NCBI RefSeq assembly: GCF_002949735.1
Contig: NZ_CP026681.1
Coordinates: forward strand, 5,952,501 to 6,016,500
DNA length: 64,000 bases
Direction: 5' to 3'
DNA from: Nostoc sp. 'Peltigera membranacea cyanobiont' N6
Lineage (GTDB): Bacteria > Cyanobacteriota > Cyanobacteriia > Cyanobacteriales > Nostocaceae
A model generated the notes under the pieces. The model saw only the letters and a program-made list of their open reading frames with translations. It made no database searches and had not been told where the DNA came from. The position numbers and the translations under genes were made by a program. Of this stretch, positions 54,539-63,265 are shown one piece after another (within the stretch, counting starts at the first letter, position 1; the number at the start of each line of letters is the position of its first letter).

Positions 54539-55180
54539 ATGGCAACAATTTTAAGGGATTGGAGTTACCGCTATCAGTGGTTGTATGATGGTATCTCTCG
54601 TTTAGCAGCCTTAAGTGTAGGTGGTGAAGCGCGTTTTCGGCAACTTGCTTTGCAAGGCTTAACAATTCACTCAGATACTCAGGTTTTAGATTTATGTTGC
54701 GGTAGCGGTCAAACAACGCATTTTTTGGTGAAAAATTCACAAAATGTAACAGGATTGGACGCTTCACCTAAGTCTTTGGAACGAGCGCGGTTAAATGTCC
54801 CTGAAGCTTCTTATGTGGAAGCTTTTGCCGAGGAGATGCCATTTGCAGATAATCTGTTTGATGTGGTGCATACCAGTGTTGCATTGCACGAGATGCAGCC
54901 TCAGCAGTTGCGAAAAATTATTAATGAAGTTTATCGGGTGCTGAAGCCAGGAGGGGTATTTACGCTGATAGATTTTCACGCTCCTACAAATCCGATATTT
55001 TGGCCTGGGATATCACTGTTTTTGTTGTTGTTTGAGACGGAAACAGCTTGGCAATTGTTGAAAACTGATTTGGCTAGATTATTAACTGAGGTTGGATTTG
55101 ATGAGAGTGAGCCAATTTTATATTCTGGCGGCAGTTTGCAAGTGATACAGGCGAAGAAGTCAAGCATAACGCCTAAATAA
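54539..55180 (+). CDS. Class I SAM-dependent methyltransferase (UbiE-like)
   Basis: 213 residues. Motif I VLDLCCGSGQTTHFL, motif II VTGLDASPKSLERAR, post-I AEEMPFADNLFDVV and RVLKPGGVFTLIDFHAP mark a Methyltransf_11/UbiE-type enzyme. The C-terminal part has a hydrophobic stretch (GISLFLLLFETETAW) suggesting a lipid-like substrate such as a quinone. Substrate not determined. Confidence 0.85.
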   Translation: MATILRDWSYRYQWLYDGISRLAALSVGGEARFRQLALQGLTIHSDTQVLDLCCGSGQTTHFLVKNSQNVTGLDASPKSLERARLNVPEASYVEAFAEEMPFADNLFDVVHTSVALHEMQPQQLRKIINEVYRVLKPGGVFTLIDFHAPTNPIFWPGISLFLLLFETETAWQLLKTDLARLLTEVGFDESEPILYSGGSLQVIQAKKSSITPK

Positions 55181-55492
55181 TAGTAGGTATCTTAATCTGC
55201 TAGGAATCCGGTTTGATTTGGAGAAAAGATTATGTAGGGGAGCCTGTCGTGTGGGTGGGTTTACCGACTTGGGCGTTAGCGACTGTGCGTAGCGTCACTG
55301 GCGTTGTGTTAGCGACAGCATAACGCACCAAACCCTCGATAATGGTGCGTTACGAACTGCGTTCTAACACACCCTACAATACCTAATTTTGTTCAAAAAT
55401 CAAATATGATTCCTATATCAATCTAATGATGGGTAATTGTTATATTCAATCCCTAATAGGGATTTTGATAAATTGCAATATAAAAGGCTTTA

Positions 55493-55595
55493 TAGCGGTT
55501 CCCATTCACATGCGGTACAAGATTAAATCGCGAAGTGTAAGGGCACGGCAGTGCCGTGCCCCTACGGGTGTACCTCACGTGAACGAGAAACGCTA
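55493..55595. mobile_element. MITE inserted in the terminal CRISPR spacer
   Basis: A 103-bp element with about 30-bp imperfect terminal inverted repeats (TAGCGGTTCCCATTCAC on the left; right end in reverse complement TAGCGTTTCTCGTTCAC), flanked on both sides by TA. The centre carries the palindrome GGGCACGGCA-G-TGCCGTGCCC. TA duplication fits mobilisation by an IS630/Tc1-type transposase, not present here. Confidence 0.75.
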
Positions 55596-56622
55596 TAAGG
55601 GGATATATGCATAAGAAATGTTTCAATCCCTAATAGGGATTTTGATGAATTGCAATTTGAGAAAGAACAGGGTGAGCTTGTTGAGGTGGATTTGTTTCAA
55701 TCCCTAATAGGGATTTTGATGAATTGCAATTACTAGAGCCGAAGTTTCTCCGCTTCGCGCTGTGGTTTCAATCCCTAATAGGGATTTTGATGAATTGCAA
55801 TCTGAGCATCAAGCGCGTCTCTTGTAGCAGTAGCAGCTTTGTTTCAATCCCTAATAGGGATTTTGATGAATTGCAATTCGGCAACCAATCTACAGTCAGC
55901 AAATCTTGGTGTTTCAATCCCTAATAGGGATTTTGATGAATTGCAATTTCGTTATAAATGAAATCGATAATATACCCACCGTCAGTTTCAATCCCTAATA
56001 GGGATTTTGATGAATTGCAATCGATGTGAGAAATGCAGCGATCGCAAACTCAAACGCGTTTCAATCCCTAATAGGGATTTTGATGAATTGCAATTCCAAA
56101 ACGCTTTCACTAAGTGATGTTGGTATCCAGTTTCAATCCCTAATAGGGATTTTGATGAATTGCAATTATATGTGGGTAATGGTATGGGTAGAGAGTATAA
56201 GTTTCAATCCCTAATAGGGATTTTGATGAATTGCAATAGGATCATTATGAACTTAGTATCTGAAATCACTCGTTTCAATCCCTAATAGGGATTTTGATGA
56301 ATTGCAATTCCTCTGCTTGCCTCCCACCCTGCCACAGCTTCTCAGTTTCAATCCCTAATAGGGATTTTGATGAATTGCAATATGGGTGATAAGATAGGTT
56401 GTCTTACGTTAATCAGTTTCAATCCCTAATAGGGATTTTGATGAATTGCAATTTAATCACTCTAAAACTCAAATTAGCTTTGGTTGCTTGTTTCAATCCC
56501 TAATAGGGATTTTGATGAATTGCAATTTAACAGTACCAAAGTCTAAAGTACTGTGGATATCGTTTCAATCCCTAATAGGGATTTTGATGAATTGCAATCA
56601 TCTCTGATTTTCGGTAAAATGG

Positions 56623-56734
56623 GTTTGGGAAAGTTTCAATCCCTAATAGGGATTTTGATTTTTCCGTGGCGGCTCAAGAGTACTGTGTTTAGCCGATGTT
56701 TGGGAAAGTTTCAATCCCTAATAGGGATTTTGAT
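56623..56734. repeat. Out-of-register 37-bp duplication in the CRISPR array
   Basis: The block 56623-56659 (GTTTGGGAAA plus the first 27 bases of the repeat) is repeated exactly at 56698-56734, with 38 bp of unique sequence between. The bases directly outside differ at both ends, so the duplication is exactly 37 bp. Confidence 0.95.
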
Positions 56735-57532
56735 GAATTGCAATTCAATGAAACGCGCGAAATTGTTGTGCGACTCGTTTCAATCCCTAATAGGGATTTT
56801 GATGAATTGCAATCAGCAAGTATCTCACTACATTTAATAGAGTGCTTGTTTCAATCCCTAATAGGGATTTTGATGAATTGCAATTTGGCATGGTAAGTAA
56901 ACTCGATACTTATCGCATTGTTTCAATCCCTAATAGGGATTTTGATGAATTGCAATCAGTTTTAGGGTTGATACTACCCAAAGGTCTGGTTTCAATCCCT
57001 AATAGGGATTTTGATGAATTGCAATTATACACCCTCGGATGAATCTTGGGAACAAGTAAATGAAGAAGTTTCAATCCCTAATAGGGATTTTGATGAATTG
57101 CAATCATACCGGGCAGGATGCCACAAGCAATGTAGCCGGTTTCAATCCCTAATAGGGATTTTGATGAATTGCAATTCGATGACAATCACCCCTCCCCTTC
57201 ACTGCTAGCGTTTCAATCCCTAATAGGGATTTTGATGAATTGCAATTCATTTTACGCATAGAATCACTATCGTCATCCGTTTCAATCCCTAATAGGGATT
57301 TTGATGAATTGCAATGATAACACTAAAGTATTCGCTTTTGATGCTAGTGTTTCAATCCCTAATAGGGATTTTGATGAATTGCAATCCGCACTAATAAAAA
57401 GAATACATCAAAAGGAAAAGTAGTTTCAATCCCTAATAGGGATTTTGATGAATTGCAATGAAGTAATTGAGGTAGGAATATAATGTATTTATCTAGTTTC
57501 AATCCCTAATAGGGATTTTGATGAATTGCAAT

Positions 57533-57978
57533 AGCAAGAGCCTGAAACTCCGGCTGTATTTAGTTTTCAAGGTGCAGTTGCGCGATTCTTGAGTAATCAT
57601 AGCATTAGAGAATTCGTTTGGAAAGAGTGCCAGGAAAATTTAAAAGCTGAAATCGTGTTTTGATAAGCATTTCAGAGATTGCGCGGATGAGGATTAAGCG
57701 ACAAGTGGGTTGAAAGCCCTACTGTAATTGGGATAGAAGCACTTTTTTGGGGCTGTGAAATTTGTACACCTACCCTTTCGCGCATTTGATTCGGATAGAA
57801 ACCTAACTATATTTTCCAATACATCGGCTTTCGCCTGACAACAGTCACAGAGCAAAGAAAGCTTGGACAGCAAACGAAGCTAATATTACGGTACACTGGT
57901 TCATAAATTGTAATATCTAGTTGTCGTACTACTGTACTGACTAATTAACAATAAAGTTTTTGCCAATTTAAGGTAGAG
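57533..57978. other. Putative CRISPR leader region with an ORF remnant
   Basis: The expected leader side of the array. 57535-57663 is an open frame of 42 codons without a start, ending at TGA, with protein-like composition (AVFSFQGAVARFL, EFVWKECQENLKAEIVF). It may be the 3' tail of a gene cut by the array. The rest holds no ORF. Confidence 0.4.
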
Positions 57979-58815
57979 ATGATGAAAGAAATAACACGCC
58001 GCAAATTTATCGCAACAACCACCTTGGCGACGGGTTTTGCCTTGGCAGTGCAACCAATTTCTGCTCAAGTGATTACCACCGAGGCTAAGGGTTTGGTAGC
58101 TGGTGCAGTGAAAATTCCTGTCAAAGATGGCACAATTCCCGCCTATAGAGCAGTACCTGCTACTGGTGAAAATTTCCCAATTGTCCTGGTAATCCAAGAA
58201 ATATTTGGCGTACACGAGCATATTCAGGATATCACCCGACGTTTTGCTAAGTTGGGGTATTTAGCGATCGCACCCGAATTATTCTTCCGTGAAGGTGATG
58301 TCACGAAGTTAAGCAATATAGACGAAATTCGTCCAATTGTTGCCAAAGTACCAGATGCCGAAGTTTTATCCGATCTTGATGCCACGGTAAAATGGGCTGT
58401 GAAATCAGCTAAGGGTAATGCTGATAAATTAGCGATTACAGGCTTCTGCTGGGGTGGCCGCATTACCTGGTTGTATGCAGCACACAATCCCAAGGTGAAG
58501 GCAGGTGTAGCGTGGTACGGACGACTAGTGGGCGATGCTACTGCACTTCAGCCCAAATATCCCATTGATATTGCATCAAAACTAACAGTCCCCATTCTCG
58601 GACTCTATGGTGGCAAGGATACGGGTATTCCTCTTGATACAGTAGAACAGATGCGCGATCGCTTAAAGTCTAGCAGCAGCAAATCTGAAATCATTGTCTA
58701 CCCCGATGCGCCCCACGCATTTTTTGCTGATTATCGCCCCTCCTACCGTGAGAAAGAAGCTAAGGACGGTTGGAAACATCTTTTGGAATGGTTTAAAAAG
58801 TATGGCGTGTCATAG
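57979..58815 (+). CDS. Tat-exported dienelactone hydrolase family protein
   Basis: 278 residues. The twin-arginine signal TRRKFIATTTLATGFALA is at the N-terminus, so the folded enzyme is probably exported. The alpha/beta-hydrolase triad is present: Cys157 in GFCWGGR, Asp214 in GGKDTGI and His246 in DAPHAFF. Dienelactone hydrolases open lactone rings in chloroaromatic breakdown, but most bacterial members have unknown substrates. Confidence 0.92.
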   Translation: MMKEITRRKFIATTTLATGFALAVQPISAQVITTEAKGLVAGAVKIPVKDGTIPAYRAVPATGENFPIVLVIQEIFGVHEHIQDITRRFAKLGYLAIAPELFFREGDVTKLSNIDEIRPIVAKVPDAEVLSDLDATVKWAVKSAKGNADKLAITGFCWGGRITWLYAAHNPKVKAGVAWYGRLVGDATALQPKYPIDIASKLTVPILGLYGGKDTGIPLDTVEQMRDRLKSSSSKSEIIVYPDAPHAFFADYRPSYREKEAKDGWKHLLEWFKKYGVS

Positions 58816-58939
58816 TCGAGGATCGGGAAGCAATATTTTCCTCACTCCCCCATTAGGTTACGGTGTACACACAAGTTGACCAGTATAGGTTTCAACTCTT
58901 CTAGTAGTTTCGTAGGGTGCGTTATGGACACACCAAGAT

Positions 58940-59263
58940 AACAAATGAGTATGCCGAAATAACAAATGGGTACGCCGAAATAACAAATGCGTATGCCGAA
59001 ATAACAAATGCGTATGCCGAAATAACAAATGAGTATGCCGAAATAACAAATGAGTATGCCGAAATAACAAATGAGTATGCCGAAATAACAAATGAGTATG
59101 CCGAAATAACAAATGAGTATGCCGAAATAACAAATGAGTATGCCGAAATAACAAATGAGTATGCCGAAATAACAAATGAGTATGCCGAAATAACAAATGA
59201 GTATGCCGAAATAACAAATGAGTATGCCGAAATAACAAATGGGTATGCTGAAATAACAAATGC
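58940..59263. repeat. 21-bp minisatellite, about 15 copies
   Basis: Units of AACAAATGAGTATGCCGAAAT repeat with period 21; the third GAG is replaced by GGG or GCG in the outer units, and one unit has CTG for CCG. Because 21 is a multiple of three, frames stay open on both strands; the resulting ORFs are not considered genes. Confidence 0.95.
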
Positions 59264-59398
59264 GTTGGCGTAGCCCCCCGCAGGTATCGCTATTCGCTCT
59301 GACACAAACGATAAAGTCAAATCAAGATTTTGAAACCCACGGAGGTGAAAGCCTCTTGTAGACGCGGTTTCTAACGGCCCTTTTAATACTCCATAGAA

Positions 59399-59421
59399 AA
59401 GCCTCCCATATCGGGAGGCTT
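59399..59421 (-). terminator. Rho-independent terminator
   Basis: AAGCCTCCC, loop of five, GGGAGGCTT: a perfect 9-bp stem. Read on the minus strand it is followed by TTTTC, 30-50 bp after the stop of the large repeat protein. Confidence 0.8.
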
Positions 59422-59448
59422 AAAAGTGAGCGGAGACAACTTGTTAAA

Positions 59449-62400
59449 CTACGGCCTTGCAGCCATCGCTCCTCCTATTGCAGAGAAAACGGCGGAGACG
59501 GATGCTGTGGCAAACAACCACCAAGCGGCTGTAGCTGCGGCTTTGCGGGTTTCTTCCGCTTGTCGCTGTGCTTGCTGCTTCACCTGTTCTAGGCGGCGTT
59601 GGGCTTCTTGCTGGATGCGTTCTGCACGTTGCAAGACTTTGTTGCGAGCCCCCTCAATTTGGTCAACGATCCGGTTGGCATCTTCCTCAGAGATGTCCTC
59701 ACGAGAACTCATAATTGCCACTAAGGTATCACGATCGAAAGAAGATAGGCGATCGCGCAGGGCATCAAAGCCCGCTTGAGGATCGTCAAAAAATGTGCGG
59801 ACATCGCGCTTGATACTATCGTAATTTAGTTCTGGGCGATCCAGGGAGTTAAGATAGTTGCGGATGCGGGCAAAAACCCCATCAATTGCATCTTGAATGC
59901 CTCGTTGGATATTCCGCACTTGTTCTACAAATTGATCCCTGACGGATACAATGCTATCGGCAATCCGGGCTGCTTCTTCATCAGTCATATCTTCCCGAAT
60001 TTTCAGCAGGGCGATGATGGTAGAACGGTCAAACTGGGAAAGGCGATCGCTAAAACTTTCTACCCCAACTCGCGGATCGTGCAAGAGGAGTTGCAGGTCG
60101 CGTTTGATACCTTCTGGGTTCAGTTCTTCTTTGCCAGTTTGGCGCAGATACTCTTCTAGATAAGCTTTGAATGTTTCCGCTCTTTGCTGGGTGCGGGTAG
60201 CTAAACGACGAGGCGCACGCACAAAGTTACGAATCGAAGTTTGGGTGGAATCAATGATTTCATTGACTTGTTGTTCGCTCAAATCTTGACGTTGACTGAG
60301 CAATTTCACCAGTGTATCTCGGTCTACCTGCGATAACCGTCGGCGTAGGGCGACGGCTCCCTCTTTGGGATTTTCAAACAATCTGGTCAAATCTCGCTGA
60401 ATTCCTTCAGGATTCAGTTCTTGTTTACCAGTATTGCGGAGGTAATCTGCGATCGTTGTAGTAACAGAGTCGTATTGCTCTTTGGCTTTATCCACTACAG
60501 CTTGGGGTGTGTGGCGAATGTTATGCCACGACTCCTCAGCCGAATTGATGATTTGATTGACTTGTTCTTCACTCAAATCTTGCCGTTGACTCAACAATTG
60601 CACCAAGGTATCGCGGTCAAAGCGAGACAACCGCGCCCGAATTGAGGAAATTCCAGCTTGGGGATCTTCTAGTAGCTTTTTGAACTCCGCACGGATGGCA
60701 TCAGGATTCAGTTCTGATTTCCCTGTATTACGCAGATATGATTCTACATTCAACCACAGGGTTTCTGCTTGATATTGTGCTTGTTCAGCTAATCCTTTAG
60801 ATTCTACCAAGACGCGATCGCGTTGTTTTTCCAACTCGTCCAGAATGCTATCTACTTCATATAGCTGGACATCATTCCGTTGGAGCAATATCTCCCGAAT
60901 TTCTTGACGTTCAACATGCGCCAGTCGCAATGTTAGGGTTTCATAATCTGCATCTGGGTCTTGCAACAGTGGTTTGAAATTCTGTTCAATGCCTTCTGGT
61001 GTCAAATCTGCTTTCGAGGTAACGAGCAGATAACTTTCCACCGCGCGTTGCAGGTCTTGGACTATATCTCTTTCTTCAATACCTGTAACTATCACCAGCA
61101 CATCTTTGCGGACAAATTCTAGCCGATCTGCAATGCGCTGAATTTGGGTTTGGGTAAGCAATCCCCGTTGTTGGAGAATTTTGACGAAATCGTTACGAGA
61201 TAGCCGTTCTAGTTCTCTGCGGACTATTCCAGGGTCGGCTGCTGGGTCGTAGATGACATCACGAAATTCTTGGGCGATTTTTTCTGGGCTTAGTTGCCAA
61301 GCATAAGTGTTGTAGAGGTAGTTTTCGATATCAGAGCGAATTGGACTATAGGGTTGTGATGGTGTTGGCAAACCTAGCTTATCTGCTTGTTGGGTGACTT
61401 TATCTTTGGCGGTGGTGAGACTACCCAAGATTTTTTCCACATCCAAATCAGATAAATCTGCCCGTCCCAATACAATGCCAGTTAAGGCAGATAGTCCTTG
61501 CTGGAGTGTACTTTGAATTGGCCCAGTAGATGCCTTTTGGTCAGTTTCTTTGGAACCACGTGTTTCTGCAACTAATCGATCCAGCTTGGCGTTAAGTTCA
61601 TCTGTCTTGCTTTGTCCGGCTGGAAGTGATTTCAGATAGTCCATTAATTCACCCATCCGGTCTTCGGTGGGTGAATGCTGACTCACTACCTGTTGCCAAA
61701 CTTTATACAAAGTATCAGCAATGCGGCTAACGTCTTTTTTGGAAAGGTCAGTGCGGCTGCTGACTAACTCGATAAATTTTTGGCGGTCGATGTTGCGAAT
61801 ATCTTGAGTCCCGGCGATCGCTTTTAATTGGGGATCGTTGAGTAAATTTTCAAAATCACTCCGAATTTTCGACACATCCAACTCTGGTGGACGCAGCTTA
61901 TCCAAATAATCTTCTATGTTCTCCCGAATACTTCCAGGGTCAATGCCGCTTCCTAGTTCTCGACGGACGGCGGCGGCGGCGGCTTCAGCTGTGGCTACAA
62001 CTTGGCTATTGACAGCTTTCGCACCCAATGCGGCGGTGGCTGTGCCCATAATCGCCTGGAAACCAGAAGTTGCGGTATTCACCACTGAGCCAATTAAGGA
62101 ACCCACAGTAGTGGAACTGACCCAAACCAGGAGTAAAAAGTAAGCACCCCAAATCACCAAACCAAGAATTGCTCCCAATCCTGGATCTAAGATTACAAGG
62201 CTCAATTTAACTGCCAGGAAACAGGCAATTAATAAAGCGATCGTCACTGTGACTAACGTCCAAATCCCGACTGCGGTACCGATTTTGCGAATGCTGCCGC
62301 CCAAACTTCCAACTTCCCCAGAATCAGAATCCGAGTCAGATGAGTGCCCCAGGTAGGAAATACCGGCTGCAAGGGAGAGATTAGTAAGAACTAATTGGAA

Positions 62401-62565
62401 AGCAAAGGCTAGAATCACGCCGGAGATTAAAGCCACAAAAAAGCGCGGCCCCGAAGTGAGAACTGATGCCTGTGCTGGCGTGACATTTGAGGGATCTACT
62501 GGAACCTGTGCCACCCACAATAGTGGTTTGTAGAGTCCCGCCATGATTTCCGTACTTTGGAACAT
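59449..62565 (-). CDS. Large membrane protein with tandem helical repeats
   Basis: 1038 residues. Residues 40-180 contain three or four membrane segments (FFVALISGVILAFAFQLVL; IWTLVTVTIALLIACFLAV; AILGLVIWGAYFLLLVWV) and an Asp/Ser-rich loop (SDSDSDSGEVG). Residues 210-960 hold about seven repeats of 80-110 residues with the pattern YLRNTGKxELNPEGI, LLxDPxxG, RLSxFDRDTLVxLLSQR and DLSEEQVNxIxD. A coiled coil and a last membrane segment (ATAAWWLFATASVSAVFSAI) end the protein. Homologues are often labelled MFS transporters, which the sequence does not support. Function unknown; a membrane-bound scaffold is possible. Confidence 0.85.
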   Translation of the reverse strand: MFQSTEIMAGLYKPLLWVAQVPVDPSNVTPAQASVLTSGPRFFVALISGVILAFAFQLVLTNLSLAAGISYLGHSSDSDSDSGEVGSLGGSIRKIGTAVGIWTLVTVTIALLIACFLAVKLSLVILDPGLGAILGLVIWGAYFLLLVWVSSTTVGSLIGSVVNTATSGFQAIMGTATAALGAKAVNSQVVATAEAAAAAVRRELGSGIDPGSIRENIEDYLDKLRPPELDVSKIRSDFENLLNDPQLKAIAGTQDIRNIDRQKFIELVSSRTDLSKKDVSRIADTLYKVWQQVVSQHSPTEDRMGELMDYLKSLPAGQSKTDELNAKLDRLVAETRGSKETDQKASTGPIQSTLQQGLSALTGIVLGRADLSDLDVEKILGSLTTAKDKVTQQADKLGLPTPSQPYSPIRSDIENYLYNTYAWQLSPEKIAQEFRDVIYDPAADPGIVRRELERLSRNDFVKILQQRGLLTQTQIQRIADRLEFVRKDVLVIVTGIEERDIVQDLQRAVESYLLVTSKADLTPEGIEQNFKPLLQDPDADYETLTLRLAHVERQEIREILLQRNDVQLYEVDSILDELEKQRDRVLVESKGLAEQAQYQAETLWLNVESYLRNTGKSELNPDAIRAEFKKLLEDPQAGISSIRARLSRFDRDTLVQLLSQRQDLSEEQVNQIINSAEESWHNIRHTPQAVVDKAKEQYDSVTTTIADYLRNTGKQELNPEGIQRDLTRLFENPKEGAVALRRRLSQVDRDTLVKLLSQRQDLSEQQVNEIIDSTQTSIRNFVRAPRRLATRTQQRAETFKAYLEEYLRQTGKEELNPEGIKRDLQLLLHDPRVGVESFSDRLSQFDRSTIIALLKIREDMTDEEAARIADSIVSVRDQFVEQVRNIQRGIQDAIDGVFARIRNYLNSLDRPELNYDSIKRDVRTFFDDPQAGFDALRDRLSSFDRDTLVAIMSSREDISEEDANRIVDQIEGARNKVLQRAERIQQEAQRRLEQVKQQAQRQAEETRKAAATAAWWLFATASVSAVFSAIGGAMAARP

Positions 62566-63265
62566 TGTATTTCCTTCTACTAAGTTTAAATTTGGGGAAT
62601 TAAGATTTTCTTGAGAAGCAACTCTTAGTATTTTCGTCTGTATCTATGGCAACACCTAACTATTTAGTTCAGAATCGTGGAATTTAGCTGTTTAAAGCAT
62701 CTCCCCAAAGGCTGAAAACTCTATCCAGCGAAAGATATAAATTTTACTATCTCTTGGTTAAAACTTAATCAAAATTGCAAATTACTATTAAGTTATTACT
62801 GTTTATATTTAATTTTTAATGATATAAAAAATTAAATATAATTATTTAGCTAATGCTAACCCAAGAATCTAACAAACGTTGAGCTTGCAAATAAATCTAC
62901 AGCTTCGAGAATATGACCGTTGAGAGGATATTTAAAAAGTATTTCGCCGTGATTTTAAGCACTTAGCGATCCCCCTTAACCCACGCCAGTCGCTCCCTTT
63001 GGGAGAAGACCGCGCTGGCTCCCCTTATTAAGGGGGATTTAGGGGGATCTCCAACGATTTTGGGTTTGTACAAAGATGTGTGTACACCGTAGCTTTTGAA
63101 GGGGGGTTGGGGGGATCAAAAGCCTATGAGGCAACTCTAGAAGATTTGTGTGTACACCGCTATCTGCCAGTCGTACAGAATACCCAACTGACTCCTGACT
63201 CCTGAATTCTGTTTCGATAAAAGCTTGTTGCTAATCTTGGATGTTGATTTCTGGGGTCATCTTGA
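62566..63265. other. Intergenic region with dispersed repeats
   Basis: About 700 bp. 62968-63049 is an element bounded by GATCCCCCTTAA and GGGGGATTTAGGGGGATC with internal CGCTCCCTTTGGGAGAAGAC, related to part of the element at 4216. Two copies of TGTGTGTACACCG (63077-63089, 63147-63159) match one in inverse orientation at 58861-58873. No ORF is supported. Confidence 0.55.

Larger units (their letters stand above)
55443..57532 (-). CRISPR. CRISPR array, 28 repeats, 27 spacers
   Basis: The 37-bp repeat starts GTTTCAATCCCTAATAGGG and ends GATGAATTGCAAT, with an internal stem AATCCC/GGGATT. Most spacers are 32-42 bp. The crRNA strand is inferred to be minus, because repeats then end in ATTGAAAC, the usual 8-nt handle, and because the left-most repeat (55443-55479, three mismatches) is the degenerate trailer end; the leader would lie right of 57532. 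The repeat at 56633 keeps only its first 27 bases. The first spacer holds a MITE. No cas genes are in the window, so the subtype is unknown. Confidence 0.97.

Noticed and set aside
55724..57208. Several ORFs with FQSLIGILMNCN or VSIPNRDFDELQ repeats
   Set aside because: Translations of CRISPR repeats.
58858..59320. Three ORFs across the 21-bp minisatellite
   Set aside because: All arise from a repeat whose period is a multiple of three; no start context or non-repeat domain.
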